Shown: piece after piece, positions 33,688 through 43,172 of the stretch
Position numbering within the stretch: position 1 is the stretch's first letter
How the letters are laid out: the number at the start of each line of letters is the position of its first letter
NCBI RefSeq assembly: GCF_900182745.1
Contig: NZ_FXTY01000006.1
Location: 1-64,000 of the forward strand
DNA: 64,000 bases
Origin: Shimia sagamensis
GTDB lineage: Bacteria > Pseudomonadota > Alphaproteobacteria > Rhodobacterales > Rhodobacteraceae
Direction: 5' to 3'
Notes under the pieces: generated by a model
What the model was told of the DNA's origin: nothing
Databases searched by the model: none
Seen by the model: only the letters and a program-made list of their open reading frames with translations
Translations under genes and position numbers: made by a program

Positions 33688-34596
33688 ATGATCAGAAAAA
33701 TCGATCATGAAGGCGTTCTTTTGAAACACGATCAACTTTTGGCATTAGACGCAATTGTCTCAACCGGCACATTTCGGGGCGCAGCCGAACGGCTGAACAA
33801 GTCCCAATCAGCGGTCAGCCACGCTATCCGCCTGCTCGAAGAAGAACTTGAAATTTCACTGTTCAGCCGCGCGGCCTACCGCCCAGCCCTAACGCCTGCC
33901 GGCGAGATTTTTTACCGCGAAGCCTCACGCGTGTTACGTCAGATGCAAGATTTGCGGTCAACAGCAGCCCGGCTGCGCGCCCGCGTGGAACCAGAGATAA
34001 CCCTTGCTGTCACGGCAACAATGGACCTCGACCCACTGTTGTCCGCTTTGGCGGACGTTGGACAGCGCCACCCGGCGACACATCTCCGGTTGGCCATGGA
34101 AATGATGGGCGGGCCAGCCGCGAGATTGATGGAGGGCAAGGCAGATATTGCATTGGCCTCGATGGATGGGGTGCCGCTGGATAAAGTTGAGGCTGAACCC
34201 GTCGCAGAGGTGACAATTCGCCCGGTCGCCAGTCCCAAATTGGACCTGCCTTCCGGCACCCGGGCACTCTCTGTCTCAGACATGCAAAGCTATATCCAAG
34301 TTGTCACCGCAGGAACCGGCGGCGATGCCTATGCGCAAAGCCGAGACTTGCTCCCCGGAGGACGCAAATGGACGGTTTCCGATCTCAGCGCGAAGAAAAA
34401 GGTGATTGTCTCCGGCTTGGGTTGGGGCGGCATGCCGGATCACATGACCCGCGAAGAACGGGAGGCAGGAGGTTTGCGGTCTCTGAACCTCGAGGGGTTT
34501 CCCCCGCGGCATACGGTCCTCTACAAAATAAGGCGCAGAGATCGCCCACCGGGCGTTGTCGCCACAGACCTTTGGGACCGAATTGGGACAGGCTGA
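33688..34596 (+). CDS. LysR-family transcriptional regulator
   Basis: The protein, of about 302 aa, has a winged helix (LLALDAIVSTGTFRGAAERLNKSQSAVSHAIRLLEEEL) spread over the first 65 residues and a periplasmic-binding-like effector domain after it. TTG 33721, giving KHDQLLALDA, is an alternative start closer to the family norm. The 77-bp divergent spacer before the GST gene holds an AT-rich region (ATAAATTGATAATATTGTG) suitable for a T-N11-A box. It is the likely activator of the GST operon. Confidence 0.87.
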   Translation: MIRKIDHEGVLLKHDQLLALDAIVSTGTFRGAAERLNKSQSAVSHAIRLLEEELEISLFSRAAYRPALTPAGEIFYREASRVLRQMQDLRSTAARLRARVEPEITLAVTATMDLDPLLSALADVGQRHPATHLRLAMEMMGGPAARLMEGKADIALASMDGVPLDKVEAEPVAEVTIRPVASPKLDLPSGTRALSVSDMQSYIQVVTAGTGGDAYAQSRDLLPGGRKWTVSDLSAKKKVIVSGLGWGGMPDHMTREEREAGGLRSLNLEGFPPRHTVLYKIRRRDRPPGVVATDLWDRIGTG

Positions 34597-34699
34597 TGTC
34601 GTTTACCGCCTGCTTGCCTTCCCCATGCGCTGCGCACCATAGCGCGTTGGGATCGAGCTCCGCAACATTGCGGCCTGCCAGCCCCGCTAATAACCCTCT

Positions 34700-34743
34700 T
34701 GACACACGGCGTTCAATATTCGCAAAAATGTCCAACATTTTTG
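34700..34743 (+). promoter_or_regulatory. Promoter region with perfect operator AAAAATGT-CCA-ACATTTTT
   Basis: TTGACA at 34700-34705 resembles a -35 box. An 8-3-8 perfect palindrome at 34725-34743 overlaps the expected -10/start region. The ATGT-N3-ACAT core fits GntR/FadR operators, so autorepression of the next gene is likely. Confidence 0.65.
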
Positions 34744-34758
34744 ATTTTGGTCGGTAAA

Positions 34759-35430
34759 ATGATCCTGCGACGCGACAGCCAAGAAGACGACACCGTTATT
34801 GCCATGCTTGCGGCTGCTTTACGGCGCGACATCTCTTTTGGCACGTTGTTGCCAGACCAAAAGTTGAAGTTGCAAGCCCTGCGCACGCGGTATGGAGGAT
34901 CCAACCACTCGATGCGTGAAACCCTACGGCTGCTCACCGCCGAAGGGCTGGTGGAGGCCACGTCCCAGCGCGGATTTCGGGTCGCCTCAGCAACTGAGGA
35001 TGATGTGCGCGACATTCTGATGGTGCGGACGGAGATCGAGAAACTGGCCGTCGCTTTGGCCGTCGAAAACGGCGATATCGCTTGGGAGGGCCGCGTGATT
35101 GCCGCGCATCATGCCCTTCGCAAAGCCGAAGAGTGCATCGCCGAGACCGCTGATGACTTGACTGCGATGGAGTGGGATGAGGCCTGTCGGGCGTTTTCCT
35201 ACGCACTCATTGATGCCTGCGGCAGCCCGCGTCTCATCGACCTTCAGCGCAAACTATACAATCAAAGCCGCCGGTTTCGGCTGGCGCTGCTCCGCGAAGG
35301 GCACCTTGACTTTGACAGGCGCGGCAAACGGCAACAGGCGCTTGTCGATGCGGTTCTGGCCCGCGACAGCAAGGCTGCGATTGCAGCTTTGGCAGAGGAC
35401 ATCAAATCGGAATTACAGCCGGACACTTGA
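34759..35430 (+). CDS. GntR-family (FCD) transcriptional regulator
   Basis: The 223-aa protein has an N-terminal winged helix (LAAALRRDISFGTLLPDQKL, RYGGSNHSMRETLRLLTAEG) and an FCD helical domain (ILMVRTEIEKLAVALAV, FSYALIDACGSPRLIDLQR). ATG 34759 follows the palindromic operator. It lies 22 bp upstream of the NitT/TauT-type transporter operon and is probably its regulator. Confidence 0.85.
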   Translation: MILRRDSQEDDTVIAMLAAALRRDISFGTLLPDQKLKLQALRTRYGGSNHSMRETLRLLTAEGLVEATSQRGFRVASATEDDVRDILMVRTEIEKLAVALAVENGDIAWEGRVIAAHHALRKAEECIAETADDLTAMEWDEACRAFSYALIDACGSPRLIDLQRKLYNQSRRFRLALLREGHLDFDRRGKRQQALVDAVLARDSKAAIAALAEDIKSELQPDT

Positions 35431-35452
35431 AACAGATCATTGGGAGGATAAC

Positions 35453-36466
35453 GTGATCAAACTTACTCGCCGGAAGGCACTGGCCCTGATGGGCGGCACG
35501 GTGGCAGCAAGCGGATTGGCCGCGCCTGCACTGGCCATGAACAAAAAAATCAAAGTGGGCGCACTGCGTTTCACATCCCACTCCGGCAACTTCGTGGCCT
35601 TTGAGCGCGGTTACTTCGCCGAGGCAGGATTGGATGTGGAATTTGAGTTTTTCCAAGCTGCACAACCCATGGCCGTCGCCATCGCAAGCGGCGACATCGA
35701 CTATGCGGTGACCGCTATTTCTGGCGGTCTCATTAGTCTGGCTGACAAAGGCGCAATCAAAGTTATTGGCGGCGCATTGCAAGAAGAAGCTGGCATTGAT
35801 GGTCAGAAGTACCTGATCTCCGATGCCTCCTATCAAGCTGGCATCAAAAGCCTCAAAGATCTCGATGGCAAGAAATACGCCGTCACCCAGGCAGGCTCAT
35901 CCTTCCACTACATGGGCGCCAAAATGGCAGCCGCCGAAGGCATCAACCTGAACTTCACTCCTTTGCAAAAGGTTGGTGCGATCATCGGCGCGATGAAGTC
36001 CGGTCAAGTGGATGGTTGGTCGATTGTGCCGCACATCGCCAAACCTCTGGCCAAAGCGGGCGCATGGCACATTGCGGGCAATGTCTCGGACTACATCCCG
36101 GATTATCAGGTCACCACCGTGTTCACTTCCGCCAATAACGCAGCCAACGAGCGTGGTCAGACCGAAAGCTTCCTGGCCGGTTTCTCCAAAGGCGTGGATG
36201 ACTATGCTGCCGCCATGATTGACGGCACAGCGGATCAGGACGCGATGGTCGATCTGATCCACAAATATGTCTACACAGACCGCGAACGCGCCAAGGCAGC
36301 CGGATCCATCATCAATGGCACCATGCGCATCAGCTCCGGTGCTGCCCTGAACGTGGGCTCTGTTCAAGACCAGTTGAGCTGGTTCCAATCCGAAGGATTG
36401 GTCGGCGCAGACATCACCCTCGACACACTCGTAGACAGCTCCTACGTGGAAACAACCGGCGCCTAG
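35453..36466 (+). CDS. NitT/TauT-type ABC importer, binding protein
   Basis: The 337-aa SsuA/ThiY-like binding protein starts at GTG 35453 after TGGGAGG. Its leader, LTRRKALALMGGTVAASG, has a twin-arginine-like start. Family blocks include FVAFERGYFAEAGLDVEFEF, DYAVTAISGGLISLADKGAIKVI and GAMKSGQVDGWSIVPHIAKPL. Relatives bind sulfonates, pyrimidine precursors, aromatics or nitrate. The ligand is not apparent. Confidence 0.85.
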   Translation: MIKLTRRKALALMGGTVAASGLAAPALAMNKKIKVGALRFTSHSGNFVAFERGYFAEAGLDVEFEFFQAAQPMAVAIASGDIDYAVTAISGGLISLADKGAIKVIGGALQEEAGIDGQKYLISDASYQAGIKSLKDLDGKKYAVTQAGSSFHYMGAKMAAAEGINLNFTPLQKVGAIIGAMKSGQVDGWSIVPHIAKPLAKAGAWHIAGNVSDYIPDYQVTTVFTSANNAANERGQTESFLAGFSKGVDDYAAAMIDGTADQDAMVDLIHKYVYTDRERAKAAGSIINGTMRISSGAALNVGSVQDQLSWFQSEGLVGADITLDTLVDSSYVETTGA

Positions 36467-36523
36467 ACCGCCCTCAGGTGGGGCAGCAAGAGCCGCCCCG
36501 CCGCAGACTTCTTGAGGCACGAC

Positions 36524-37291
36524 ATGGACATCAGGCTTGATGGTATCGGCCATTCTTACGATGGCTTTGAGGTGATGCGCGACATCACACTCGACATCCC
36601 AAACCAACAAATCATCTGCATTGTCGGGCCGTCAGGCTGCGGAAAATCGACGCTCCTGAGGTTCATTGGCGGGCTGGAACGCCCCCAACGTGGTCAGGTT
36701 TTGCAGCTGGGTAATCCCCCCAAAGACTGCCTCAACCCGTTGACCTATATCTTTCAGGATTTTGCCCTACTGCCGTGGCGGTCAGTAACCGGAAACATCT
36801 CGCTGGTCTTGGAGGATCACGGTATCCGAGGCGCCGCCGCGCGCGAGATCATCACCGATGTTCTGGCCCGCACCAAGCTCACCGATTTTGCCAAAGCCCT
36901 GCCCAAACAGCTGTCAGGCGGCATGAAGCAACGCGTGGCCATTGCCCGCGCCTTGGCGGTGAAACCCGCCGTTATGTTGATGGACGAGCCACTGTCTGCG
37001 CTCGACAGCCAAACCCGCGAGTTGTTGATGGATGATCTGGTCAGCCTTTGGTCGCGCCAGCCTTTCACAGCTGTCTACGTCACGCATAACTTAGCGGAGG
37101 CCGTGCGCCTTGGGCACAAGGTAGTTGTTTTGTCGCGCCGCCCCGGCCAAATCCGCGAGATTGTCGAGATCGACAAACCTTTGGCTGACCGTGAGTTTGG
37201 CGACGCGGACCTCGACGCCTACCAGAAACGCCTGTGGAACCTGATGCGCGACGAAGCCCGCGCCGCAGATGAGGAGTTGCTGCATGTCTGA
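36524..37291 (+). CDS. NitT/TauT-type ABC importer, ATPase
   Basis: This 255-aa SsuB/TauB-like ATPase has Walker A GPSGCGKST, the Q-loop in TYIFQDFALLPWRSV, signature LSGGMKQRVAIARAL, Walker B VMLMDEPLSALD and H-loop VTHNLAEA. ATG 36524 (MDIRLDGIGHSYDG) is preferred. It overlaps the permease gene by 8 bp. Confidence 0.92.
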   Translation: MDIRLDGIGHSYDGFEVMRDITLDIPNQQIICIVGPSGCGKSTLLRFIGGLERPQRGQVLQLGNPPKDCLNPLTYIFQDFALLPWRSVTGNISLVLEDHGIRGAAAREIITDVLARTKLTDFAKALPKQLSGGMKQRVAIARALAVKPAVMLMDEPLSALDSQTRELLMDDLVSLWSRQPFTAVYVTHNLAEAVRLGHKVVVLSRRPGQIREIVEIDKPLADREFGDADLDAYQKRLWNLMRDEARAADEELLHV

Positions 37292-38081
37292 AACTTCAGA
37301 AAAAGCCGTCACCTTTCGCGGCGGCGGGTTTGCCCCCAAACCCAAAGCCTGGATTGGTGTCGCAGTCTTTGTTGTGCTTATCGCCATCGCAGAATGGGGT
37401 ACTCAGTCAGGCTGGATTTCACCTCTGACCCTGCCCAAACCGTCCGATGTTTTGGAGACATTCCGCCAACTTTATACCAGCGGATTGCTGTTTCAACATT
37501 TAGGCCCCTCCTTGGCACGCCTCGCTGTGGGCGCCACCTTTGGTGTCAGCATAGGCATCGCCGTTGGCGTGTTAATTGGGCTGTTTTCCCATATCCGATC
37601 CGGGCTTGTACCTTTGGTGGCCGCAATTTTTCCCATCCCGAAAATTGCCCTTTTGCCGCTGTTTGTGATCTGGTTTGGCATTGGCGAAGGCTCCAAATAT
37701 GCCCTCATCGCATTTGGCACCTTCACCCCCACCGTTGTCGCCACCTACGGCGCTGTCGACAATGTGGATCGCACATTGATCCGTATGGGTCAGAGCTTTG
37801 GCCTGTCATGGTGGTCCATTGTGCGCAAAATCATCCTGCCAGGGGCTATGCCAGGCATCTTGTCTGGCCTGCGCATCAGCCTCGCAATTGCGATCATCCT
37901 GCTTGTCGCAGCAGAAATGCTGGGCGCGCAATACGGGATTGGCGCGTATATCCTTGAGGCCGGCTCGCTTTATGACCTAGAGCGGTTGTTTGCAGGAGTT
38001 GTGATCCTGTCGCTGCTTGGTGTGATTGTGAGCACTGTCATCGGATTCATCGAACGACGCATGCTTGGCTGGCGCTCCTGA
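37284..38081 (+). CDS. NitT/TauT-type ABC importer, permease
   Basis: This 265-aa SsuC/TauC-like permease has about six membrane segments. It has LVAAIFPIPKIALLPLFVIW and the EAA loop RMGQSFGLSWWSIVRKIILPGA. Its ATG overlaps the ATPase stop by 8 bp. A strong hairpin 170 bp downstream ends the operon. Confidence 0.9.
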   Translation: MSETSEKAVTFRGGGFAPKPKAWIGVAVFVVLIAIAEWGTQSGWISPLTLPKPSDVLETFRQLYTSGLLFQHLGPSLARLAVGATFGVSIGIAVGVLIGLFSHIRSGLVPLVAAIFPIPKIALLPLFVIWFGIGEGSKYALIAFGTFTPTVVATYGAVDNVDRTLIRMGQSFGLSWWSIVRKIILPGAMPGILSGLRISLAIAIILLVAAEMLGAQYGIGAYILEAGSLYDLERLFAGVVILSLLGVIVSTVIGFIERRMLGWRS

Positions 38082-38253
38082 ACACAGCGCCAATAATCGC
38101 TCTGATGGAGGCGTGACCTTCATCATCAGGCCACCCAGATTCAGTAAAACACAAACGACGCAGCATGCCCGCGAGATCGAATTTGTGTTATCGATGTGAA
38201 CGCATCAAGTCGAAAAGCAAACAGCCCACCTATGGTTCATAGGGATAGACAGA

Positions 38254-38287
38254 AAACGGCGCAGGGTCCTCCCTGCGCCGTTTCTCA
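38254..38287. terminator. Strong bidirectional hairpin
   Basis: AAACGGCGCAGGG and CCCTGCGCCGTTT form a perfect 13-bp stem with loop TCCT. It serves the importer operon and the convergent nrdJ. The spacer 38082-38253 otherwise shows nothing. Confidence 0.9.
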
Positions 38288-38355
38288 TTTAGACAATTCA
38301 GTGATTGAAGAACCCCAAAAATCCAAGACGGAAACCGAAAGCTCCTCAGTTTCCT

Positions 38356-40638
38356 TCACCCACACTTGCTGTGGCCACAGCTGCGGCATGTCATACAGCC
38401 TTCCACCATCTGCAAATCAAACTGACCACAGCTTGGGCAGGCTTTGCCACGTGGGGCGCCACCAACTGCCATTACTTCAGCCTGCGGGTCGGATTTCAGC
38501 CCCATGCCTTCACCTTCGATGAAGCCAATCGCAATCATGTGGCGCTCCAGCACGCCGCCAATCGCAGCCAGAATGGACGGGATGTATTTGCCCTCCATCC
38601 ACGCGCCACCACGCGGGTCAAACACAGCCTTCAGCTCTTCGACCACAAACGATACGTCCCCGCCACGACGGAACACCGCCGAAATCATCCGGGTCAACGC
38701 CAATGTCCAGGCGTAGTGCTCCATGTTTTTGGAGTTGATAAACACTTCAAACGGACGGCGATGCCCATTGATGATCACATCGTTCACCGTCAGGTAAATC
38801 GCGTGCTCGCTGTCTGGCCATTTCAGCTTGTAGGTCGCACCTTCAAGGCTTTGTGGCCGTTCCAGCGGCTCCGCCATGTAAATGACCTCACCGGAATCTG
38901 CCACATGGTCCGCTGGCTGCTCACCCGGCGCTTTCTCACTGCTTTCAGACACGGTCAAAACCGAGCCCGTCACATCGTTTGGACGATAGGTGGTGCAGCC
39001 TTTGCAGCCGGTGTCCCACGCCTGCATGTAGACATCTTTGAAGCTTTCAAAGTCGATGTCTTCCGGGCAGTTGATGGTTTTGGAGATCGAGCTGTCGATC
39101 CATTTTTGCGCCGCCGCCTGCATGCGCACATGCGCTGCGGGTGCCAATGTCTGTGCATTCACAAAATAGCTTGGCAGCTCCTTGTCGCCAAACTTGTCGC
39201 GCCACATTTGCACTGCGTAATCAACCACTTCCTCTTCCGTGCGCGAGCCGTCTTTCTGCAAAACCTTGCGGGTGTAGGCATAGGCAAACACCGGTTCGAT
39301 GCCTGAGGACACGTTGCCCGCATAGAGGCTGATGGTGCCGGTTGGTGCAATCGACGTCAGCAGCGCGTTGCGAATGCCGTGCTCAGCAATCGCCGCCTTC
39401 ACGTCCTCGTCCAAGTCCTGAACCAGGCCACCGTTCACGTATTTGTCTTTGTCAAAGAGCGGGAAAGCCCCCTTCTCTTTTGCCAGATCCACCGACGCCA
39501 GGTAAGACGCGCGCGCAATGGCTTTCATCCAGGCTTCGGTCTGCAAGGCCGCTTCTTCGGTGCCGTACTCCAGGCCCAACATCAGCAGAGCATCCGCAAG
39601 GCCGGTCACACCAAGGCCGATCCGGCGCTTGTTCTGAGCTTCATTCTGCTGCTCCGGCAGCGGGAATTTGGACGCATCCACAACGTTGTCCATCATCCGC
39701 ACGGCAGTTGCCACCAGATCAGTCAGCGCCTCTTCATTGAGTTCCGCCGCTTTTTCAAACGGGTCGGTTACCAATCGTGCAAGGTTGATCGAGCCCAGCA
39801 AACACGCACCATAAGGCGGCAATGGCTGCTCACCACATGGGTTGGTTGCCGCAATCTCTTCGACATAGCTGAGGTTGTTGCGCTGGTTGATGCGGTCGAT
39901 GAAAATCACACCTGGCTCAGCATAGTCATAGGTGCCCTGCATGATCTTGTTCCACAGGTCACGCGCATCCACGGTGTGATACACCCGATCGCCAAACTTC
40001 AGCTCCCACGGACCATCCGCTTTCACCGCTTCCATAAAGTCATCGGTCACCAGCACGGACATGTTGAACATGCGCAGACGGGCCGGGTCAGATTTGGCAG
40101 TGATGAAATCTTCAACATCCGGGTGGTCACAACGCATGGTCGCCATCATCGCGCCGCGACGGGAGCCCGCAGACATGATGGTGCGGCACATTGCGTCCCA
40201 CACATCCATAAAGCTCAACGGTCCGGACGCATCCGCCGCCACGCCCATTACGTCCGCGCCGCGCGGACGAATGGTGGAGAAGTCATAGCCAATGCCGCCG
40301 CCCTGCTGCATGGTCAGCGCCGCTTCTTTGAGCATGTCAAAAATGCCGGACATGCTGTCGGGTACCGTGCCCATCACAAAACAGTTGAACAATGTCACAT
40401 TGCGCGCGGTGCCTGCGCCAGCCGTGATCCGGCCGGCTGGCAGATATTTAAAGTCTTCCAACGCGCCGTAGAATTTCTCTTCCCACTTGGCCGAGTCTTT
40501 TTCCACTTTGGCCAGATCGCGGGCGATCCGTCGCCAGCTGTCTTCCACCGACAGATCAATCGGCGTACCGTCCGCCTCTTTGAAACGGTATTTCATGTCC
40601 CAGATTTGCTCTGCGATGGGGGCGGCGAAACGGCTCAT
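38356..40638 (-). CDS. nrdJ: Adenosylcobalamin-dependent (class II) ribonucleotide reductase
   Basis: The 760-aa protein makes deoxyribonucleotides without oxygen dependence, using vitamin B12. Visible features are NVTLFNCFVMGTVPDSMSG, QQGGGIGYDFSTIRPRGADV, NPCGEQPLPPYGACLLGS with the active-site Cys, and SIAPTGTISLYAGNVSSGIEPVF. A C-terminal cysteine-rich tail follows (CPSCGQ, CMTCRSCGHSKCG) that holds reductant and zinc cysteines. Its promoter carries two NrdR-like boxes. Confidence 0.95.
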   Translation of the reverse strand: MSRFAAPIAEQIWDMKYRFKEADGTPIDLSVEDSWRRIARDLAKVEKDSAKWEEKFYGALEDFKYLPAGRITAGAGTARNVTLFNCFVMGTVPDSMSGIFDMLKEAALTMQQGGGIGYDFSTIRPRGADVMGVAADASGPLSFMDVWDAMCRTIMSAGSRRGAMMATMRCDHPDVEDFITAKSDPARLRMFNMSVLVTDDFMEAVKADGPWELKFGDRVYHTVDARDLWNKIMQGTYDYAEPGVIFIDRINQRNNLSYVEEIAATNPCGEQPLPPYGACLLGSINLARLVTDPFEKAAELNEEALTDLVATAVRMMDNVVDASKFPLPEQQNEAQNKRRIGLGVTGLADALLMLGLEYGTEEAALQTEAWMKAIARASYLASVDLAKEKGAFPLFDKDKYVNGGLVQDLDEDVKAAIAEHGIRNALLTSIAPTGTISLYAGNVSSGIEPVFAYAYTRKVLQKDGSRTEEEVVDYAVQMWRDKFGDKELPSYFVNAQTLAPAAHVRMQAAAQKWIDSSISKTINCPEDIDFESFKDVYMQAWDTGCKGCTTYRPNDVTGSVLTVSESSEKAPGEQPADHVADSGEVIYMAEPLERPQSLEGATYKLKWPDSEHAIYLTVNDVIINGHRRPFEVFINSKNMEHYAWTLALTRMISAVFRRGGDVSFVVEELKAVFDPRGGAWMEGKYIPSILAAIGGVLERHMIAIGFIEGEGMGLKSDPQAEVMAVGGAPRGKACPSCGQFDLQMVEGCMTCRSCGHSKCG

Positions 40639-40742
40639 CGGTGGATTCCTTGGTTGTGCTGCGCGTGAGTTTAGGGTTTTTTAATCTATATCAAATCTGC
40701 GTCATCTGACAACGGGCAAATATGGTATTTTTCGCGAAGGAA

Positions 40743-40790
40743 CCACATTATTTTGGGGTTGAAGGTTAACAACCCCACTATATACTGTGT
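40743..40790. promoter_or_regulatory. Pair of NrdR boxes upstream of nrdJ
   Basis: CCACTATATACTGTGT at 40775-40790 matches 14 of 16 positions of the NrdR consensus (ACACTATATATTGTGT as I recall it). A weaker copy at 40743-40758 matches about 10 of 16. Start-to-start spacing is 32 bp, the three-turn spacing usual for NrdR. Confidence 0.7.
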
Positions 40791-40818
40791 TGTCCGTGCA
40801 TAATTCTGTGGATAAACT

Positions 40819-41250
40819 GTGGGTAAAACCGTGCATCTTGTGAAACTTTCGGTTGGCTCAGAGAGCCCGGAAACGCTTGCGGCCTGGCAAGAGGCCAACA
40901 AAGCGCGCTTTCCTGACGGACTCCCCCGCCACGTCACGCGCATGTGGCCTAAACGTGAGGCTGAAATCCTCAATGGAGGCTCAATTTATTGGGTCATCAA
41001 GGGCAGCATTCAGTGCCGTCAGCGCGTTTTGCGTTTGGACGAAGTCATAGGCGAAGACGGCATCCGCCGATGCGCGATCGTTTTGGAGCCAAAAGTGCAT
41101 CTGACACAGGCCGCTCTCAAACGTCCTTTTCAAGGATGGCGTTACCTGAAGCCCGAGGACGCTCCTGCCGATCTGCCTGCCAACCGCGCCAATGACGATG
41201 TTTTGCCGGACGACCTCAACCGCGCCCTGGCAGAAATAGGCGTTCTCTAA
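40819..41250 (+). CDS. DUF1489-family protein
   Basis: The 143-aa protein starts at GTG with KTVHLVKLSVGSESPETL and contains YWVIKGSIQCRQRVLRLDEV and RPFQGWRYLKPEDAPADL. These are typical of the alphaproteobacterial DUF1489 family of unknown function. It diverges from nrdJ and shares the spacer with the NrdR boxes. No catalytic motif is evident. Confidence 0.82.
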   Translation: MGKTVHLVKLSVGSESPETLAAWQEANKARFPDGLPRHVTRMWPKREAEILNGGSIYWVIKGSIQCRQRVLRLDEVIGEDGIRRCAIVLEPKVHLTQAALKRPFQGWRYLKPEDAPADLPANRANDDVLPDDLNRALAEIGVL

Positions 41251-41394
41251 AGAGATGCAACGCGCGGTGCAGTAACCGTTGCGCGCGCCCTGCGCCTCAC
41301 AAAAACGCACCTCTGCGATACAGTCGTAATACCGACGCAATACTGACATGGATTTTCCAGAGATTTGGCGGATTAACGCGCCAACAAATCAAAC

Positions 41395-42480
41395 TCAGCG
41401 CGTGCCAATATCCTGCGGTGCCACGGACACGGATTTCATCACCGCATAACAGCGCACACCTTCTGACAACTCAAGGGCAGCCGCCGACCGTCGCGTGATC
41501 CGCGCCAAAATGCGCCCGGCTTTGGTGTCCACCGACACAATGGCGCCCGGCCCACCGCCGGATCGAACCGAGTGCACCTTGCCCTCCACAATATTGAGCG
41601 CAGACAACCCTTTAGGCGCCTCTCTTGAGAGGATCACATCATGCGCAGCCACGCGCACACGCACCTTATGTCCCGTTGGATGGCCCACCTCTGGCAACAT
41701 CAAAGCCACGCCATTGGCTGAAAGTTCTGTAAGCCCGTCCTCGTGATGCTGCGCCACTACCGCCTCAAGTACCGCCCCCACAGCCCGCGGTCCCATAGGC
41801 GTAAAGCTCGGATCAGACAGCACTTCCGCCGCCGTCCCCACCCGATCCACCTTGCCTTCTTTGAGCGCCACAACCGTGGTCGCCAACCGCGCCACCTCGG
41901 CAATTGAATGAGTAACATACAGAATTGGAAGGGAAAATTCATCCCGCAGCCGCTCAAAATACGGCAATATCTCCGCCTTACGTGGCTCATCCAACGCCGC
42001 CAGAGGTTCATCTGCCAAGATCAATTTAGGCCGCGCCAACAATGCACGCCCAATAGCCACCCGCTGCTTTTCGCCGCCCGACAATTCCGACGGCCGCCGC
42101 TCCAACAACGCGGCAATGCCAAGGATATCAACCACCTGATCAAAGCTCGCCACCTCTGGTCGCGCTTTTGCCAACCCATTGCCGTACATCAAGTTTTTGC
42201 GCACCGACATATGCGGAAACAAGCGGCCCTCCTGAAACACATACCCAAGGCTGCGCTGATGTGTGGGCACCCAAACTCCTGCCGCACTGTCACTCAGAAC
42301 CGCGTCATTCACAACAACCCGACTCTTTTTGGGTTTACTCAGCCCCGCCACCGCGTTGATCACACTGGTCTTTCCGGATCCAGAGCTGCCAAACAACACC
42401 GTCAGCCCAACCGGTGCCTCAAATCGCACATCGAGGTCAAAACCTCGAAACCCCTGCCGGATGTGCACCTCAACACTCAT
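41395..42480 (-). CDS. modC: Molybdate ABC importer, ATPase
   Basis: The 361-aa protein has Walker A GSSGSGKTS, signature LSGGEKQRVAIGRALL, Walker B LILADEPLAALD and H-loop VTHSIAEV. A C-terminal TOBE/Mop domain follows (KVRVRVAAHDVILSREAPKG, SALNIVEGKVHSV) that binds oxyanions. It is the last gene of modABC, overlapping modB by 4 bp. Confidence 0.95.
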   Translation of the reverse strand: MSVEVHIRQGFRGFDLDVRFEAPVGLTVLFGSSGSGKTSVINAVAGLSKPKKSRVVVNDAVLSDSAAGVWVPTHQRSLGYVFQEGRLFPHMSVRKNLMYGNGLAKARPEVASFDQVVDILGIAALLERRPSELSGGEKQRVAIGRALLARPKLILADEPLAALDEPRKAEILPYFERLRDEFSLPILYVTHSIAEVARLATTVVALKEGKVDRVGTAAEVLSDPSFTPMGPRAVGAVLEAVVAQHHEDGLTELSANGVALMLPEVGHPTGHKVRVRVAAHDVILSREAPKGLSALNIVEGKVHSVRSGGGPGAIVSVDTKAGRILARITRRSAAALELSEGVRCYAVMKSVSVAPQDIGTR

Positions 42481-43172
42481 GCCTGCCCCACCTTTCTGGC
42501 GATGCGGCGGGCGAGCACTTCAGACAATATCAACGCCCCTGCAGCCACGATGATACTAACCACCACAAGCCGCATCGCTGCCGTTTCACCACCAGGCACT
42601 TGCAAAAACGCGTAGATTGCACTTGGCAAGGTCCGTGTTTGGCCGGGAATATTGCTGACAAATGTAATGGTTGCACCAAATTCTCCCATCGCTTTGGCAA
42701 AAGCGAGCACCATTCCCGCCAATAGCCCAGGCAACATCAATGGTACCGTGACTGTGAAAAACACCATCAAACGTGAGGCCCCAAGCGTGGCGGCGGCCTG
42801 CTCCAACTTTGGGTCAATCGCTTCAATCGAAAGCCGGATGGACCGCACAAGCAATGGAAACGCCATTACGGCTGCCGCCAGGGCTGCTCCGGTCCAACGA
42901 AAGGCAAACACCACGCCAATTTCTTTGAGAGCACCGCCAATAAGACCCTGCGTGCCAAATGTCACCAGCAACAAATACCCTGTCGCAACTGGAGGAAGAA
43001 CAAGTGGCAAGTGTACCAAAACGTTAACAATTTGTTTACCAAAAAAGTCCCAGCGCGCGAGTGCATAAGCGACAAGAACCCCCGGTACAACAGCGCCCAA
43101 CATTGCCCAAAAGGCCACCTTAAGAGACAGGCCCACTGCCGCCCATTCCTGCGGTCCCAACCACTCCGTCAT
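42477..43172 (-). CDS. modB: Molybdate ABC importer, permease
   Basis: This 231-aa permease has five to six membrane segments. Its EAA loop is IDPKLEQAAATLGASRLMVFFTVTVP, and family blocks are LPLVLPPVATGYLLL and GEFGATITFVSNIPGQTRTL. ATGA overlaps on both sides couple it to modA and modC. Confidence 0.95.
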   Translation of the reverse strand: MTEWLGPQEWAAVGLSLKVAFWAMLGAVVPGVLVAYALARWDFFGKQIVNVLVHLPLVLPPVATGYLLLVTFGTQGLIGGALKEIGVVFAFRWTGAALAAAVMAFPLLVRSIRLSIEAIDPKLEQAAATLGASRLMVFFTVTVPLMLPGLLAGMVLAFAKAMGEFGATITFVSNIPGQTRTLPSAIYAFLQVPGGETAAMRLVVVSIIVAAGALILSEVLARRIARKVGQA

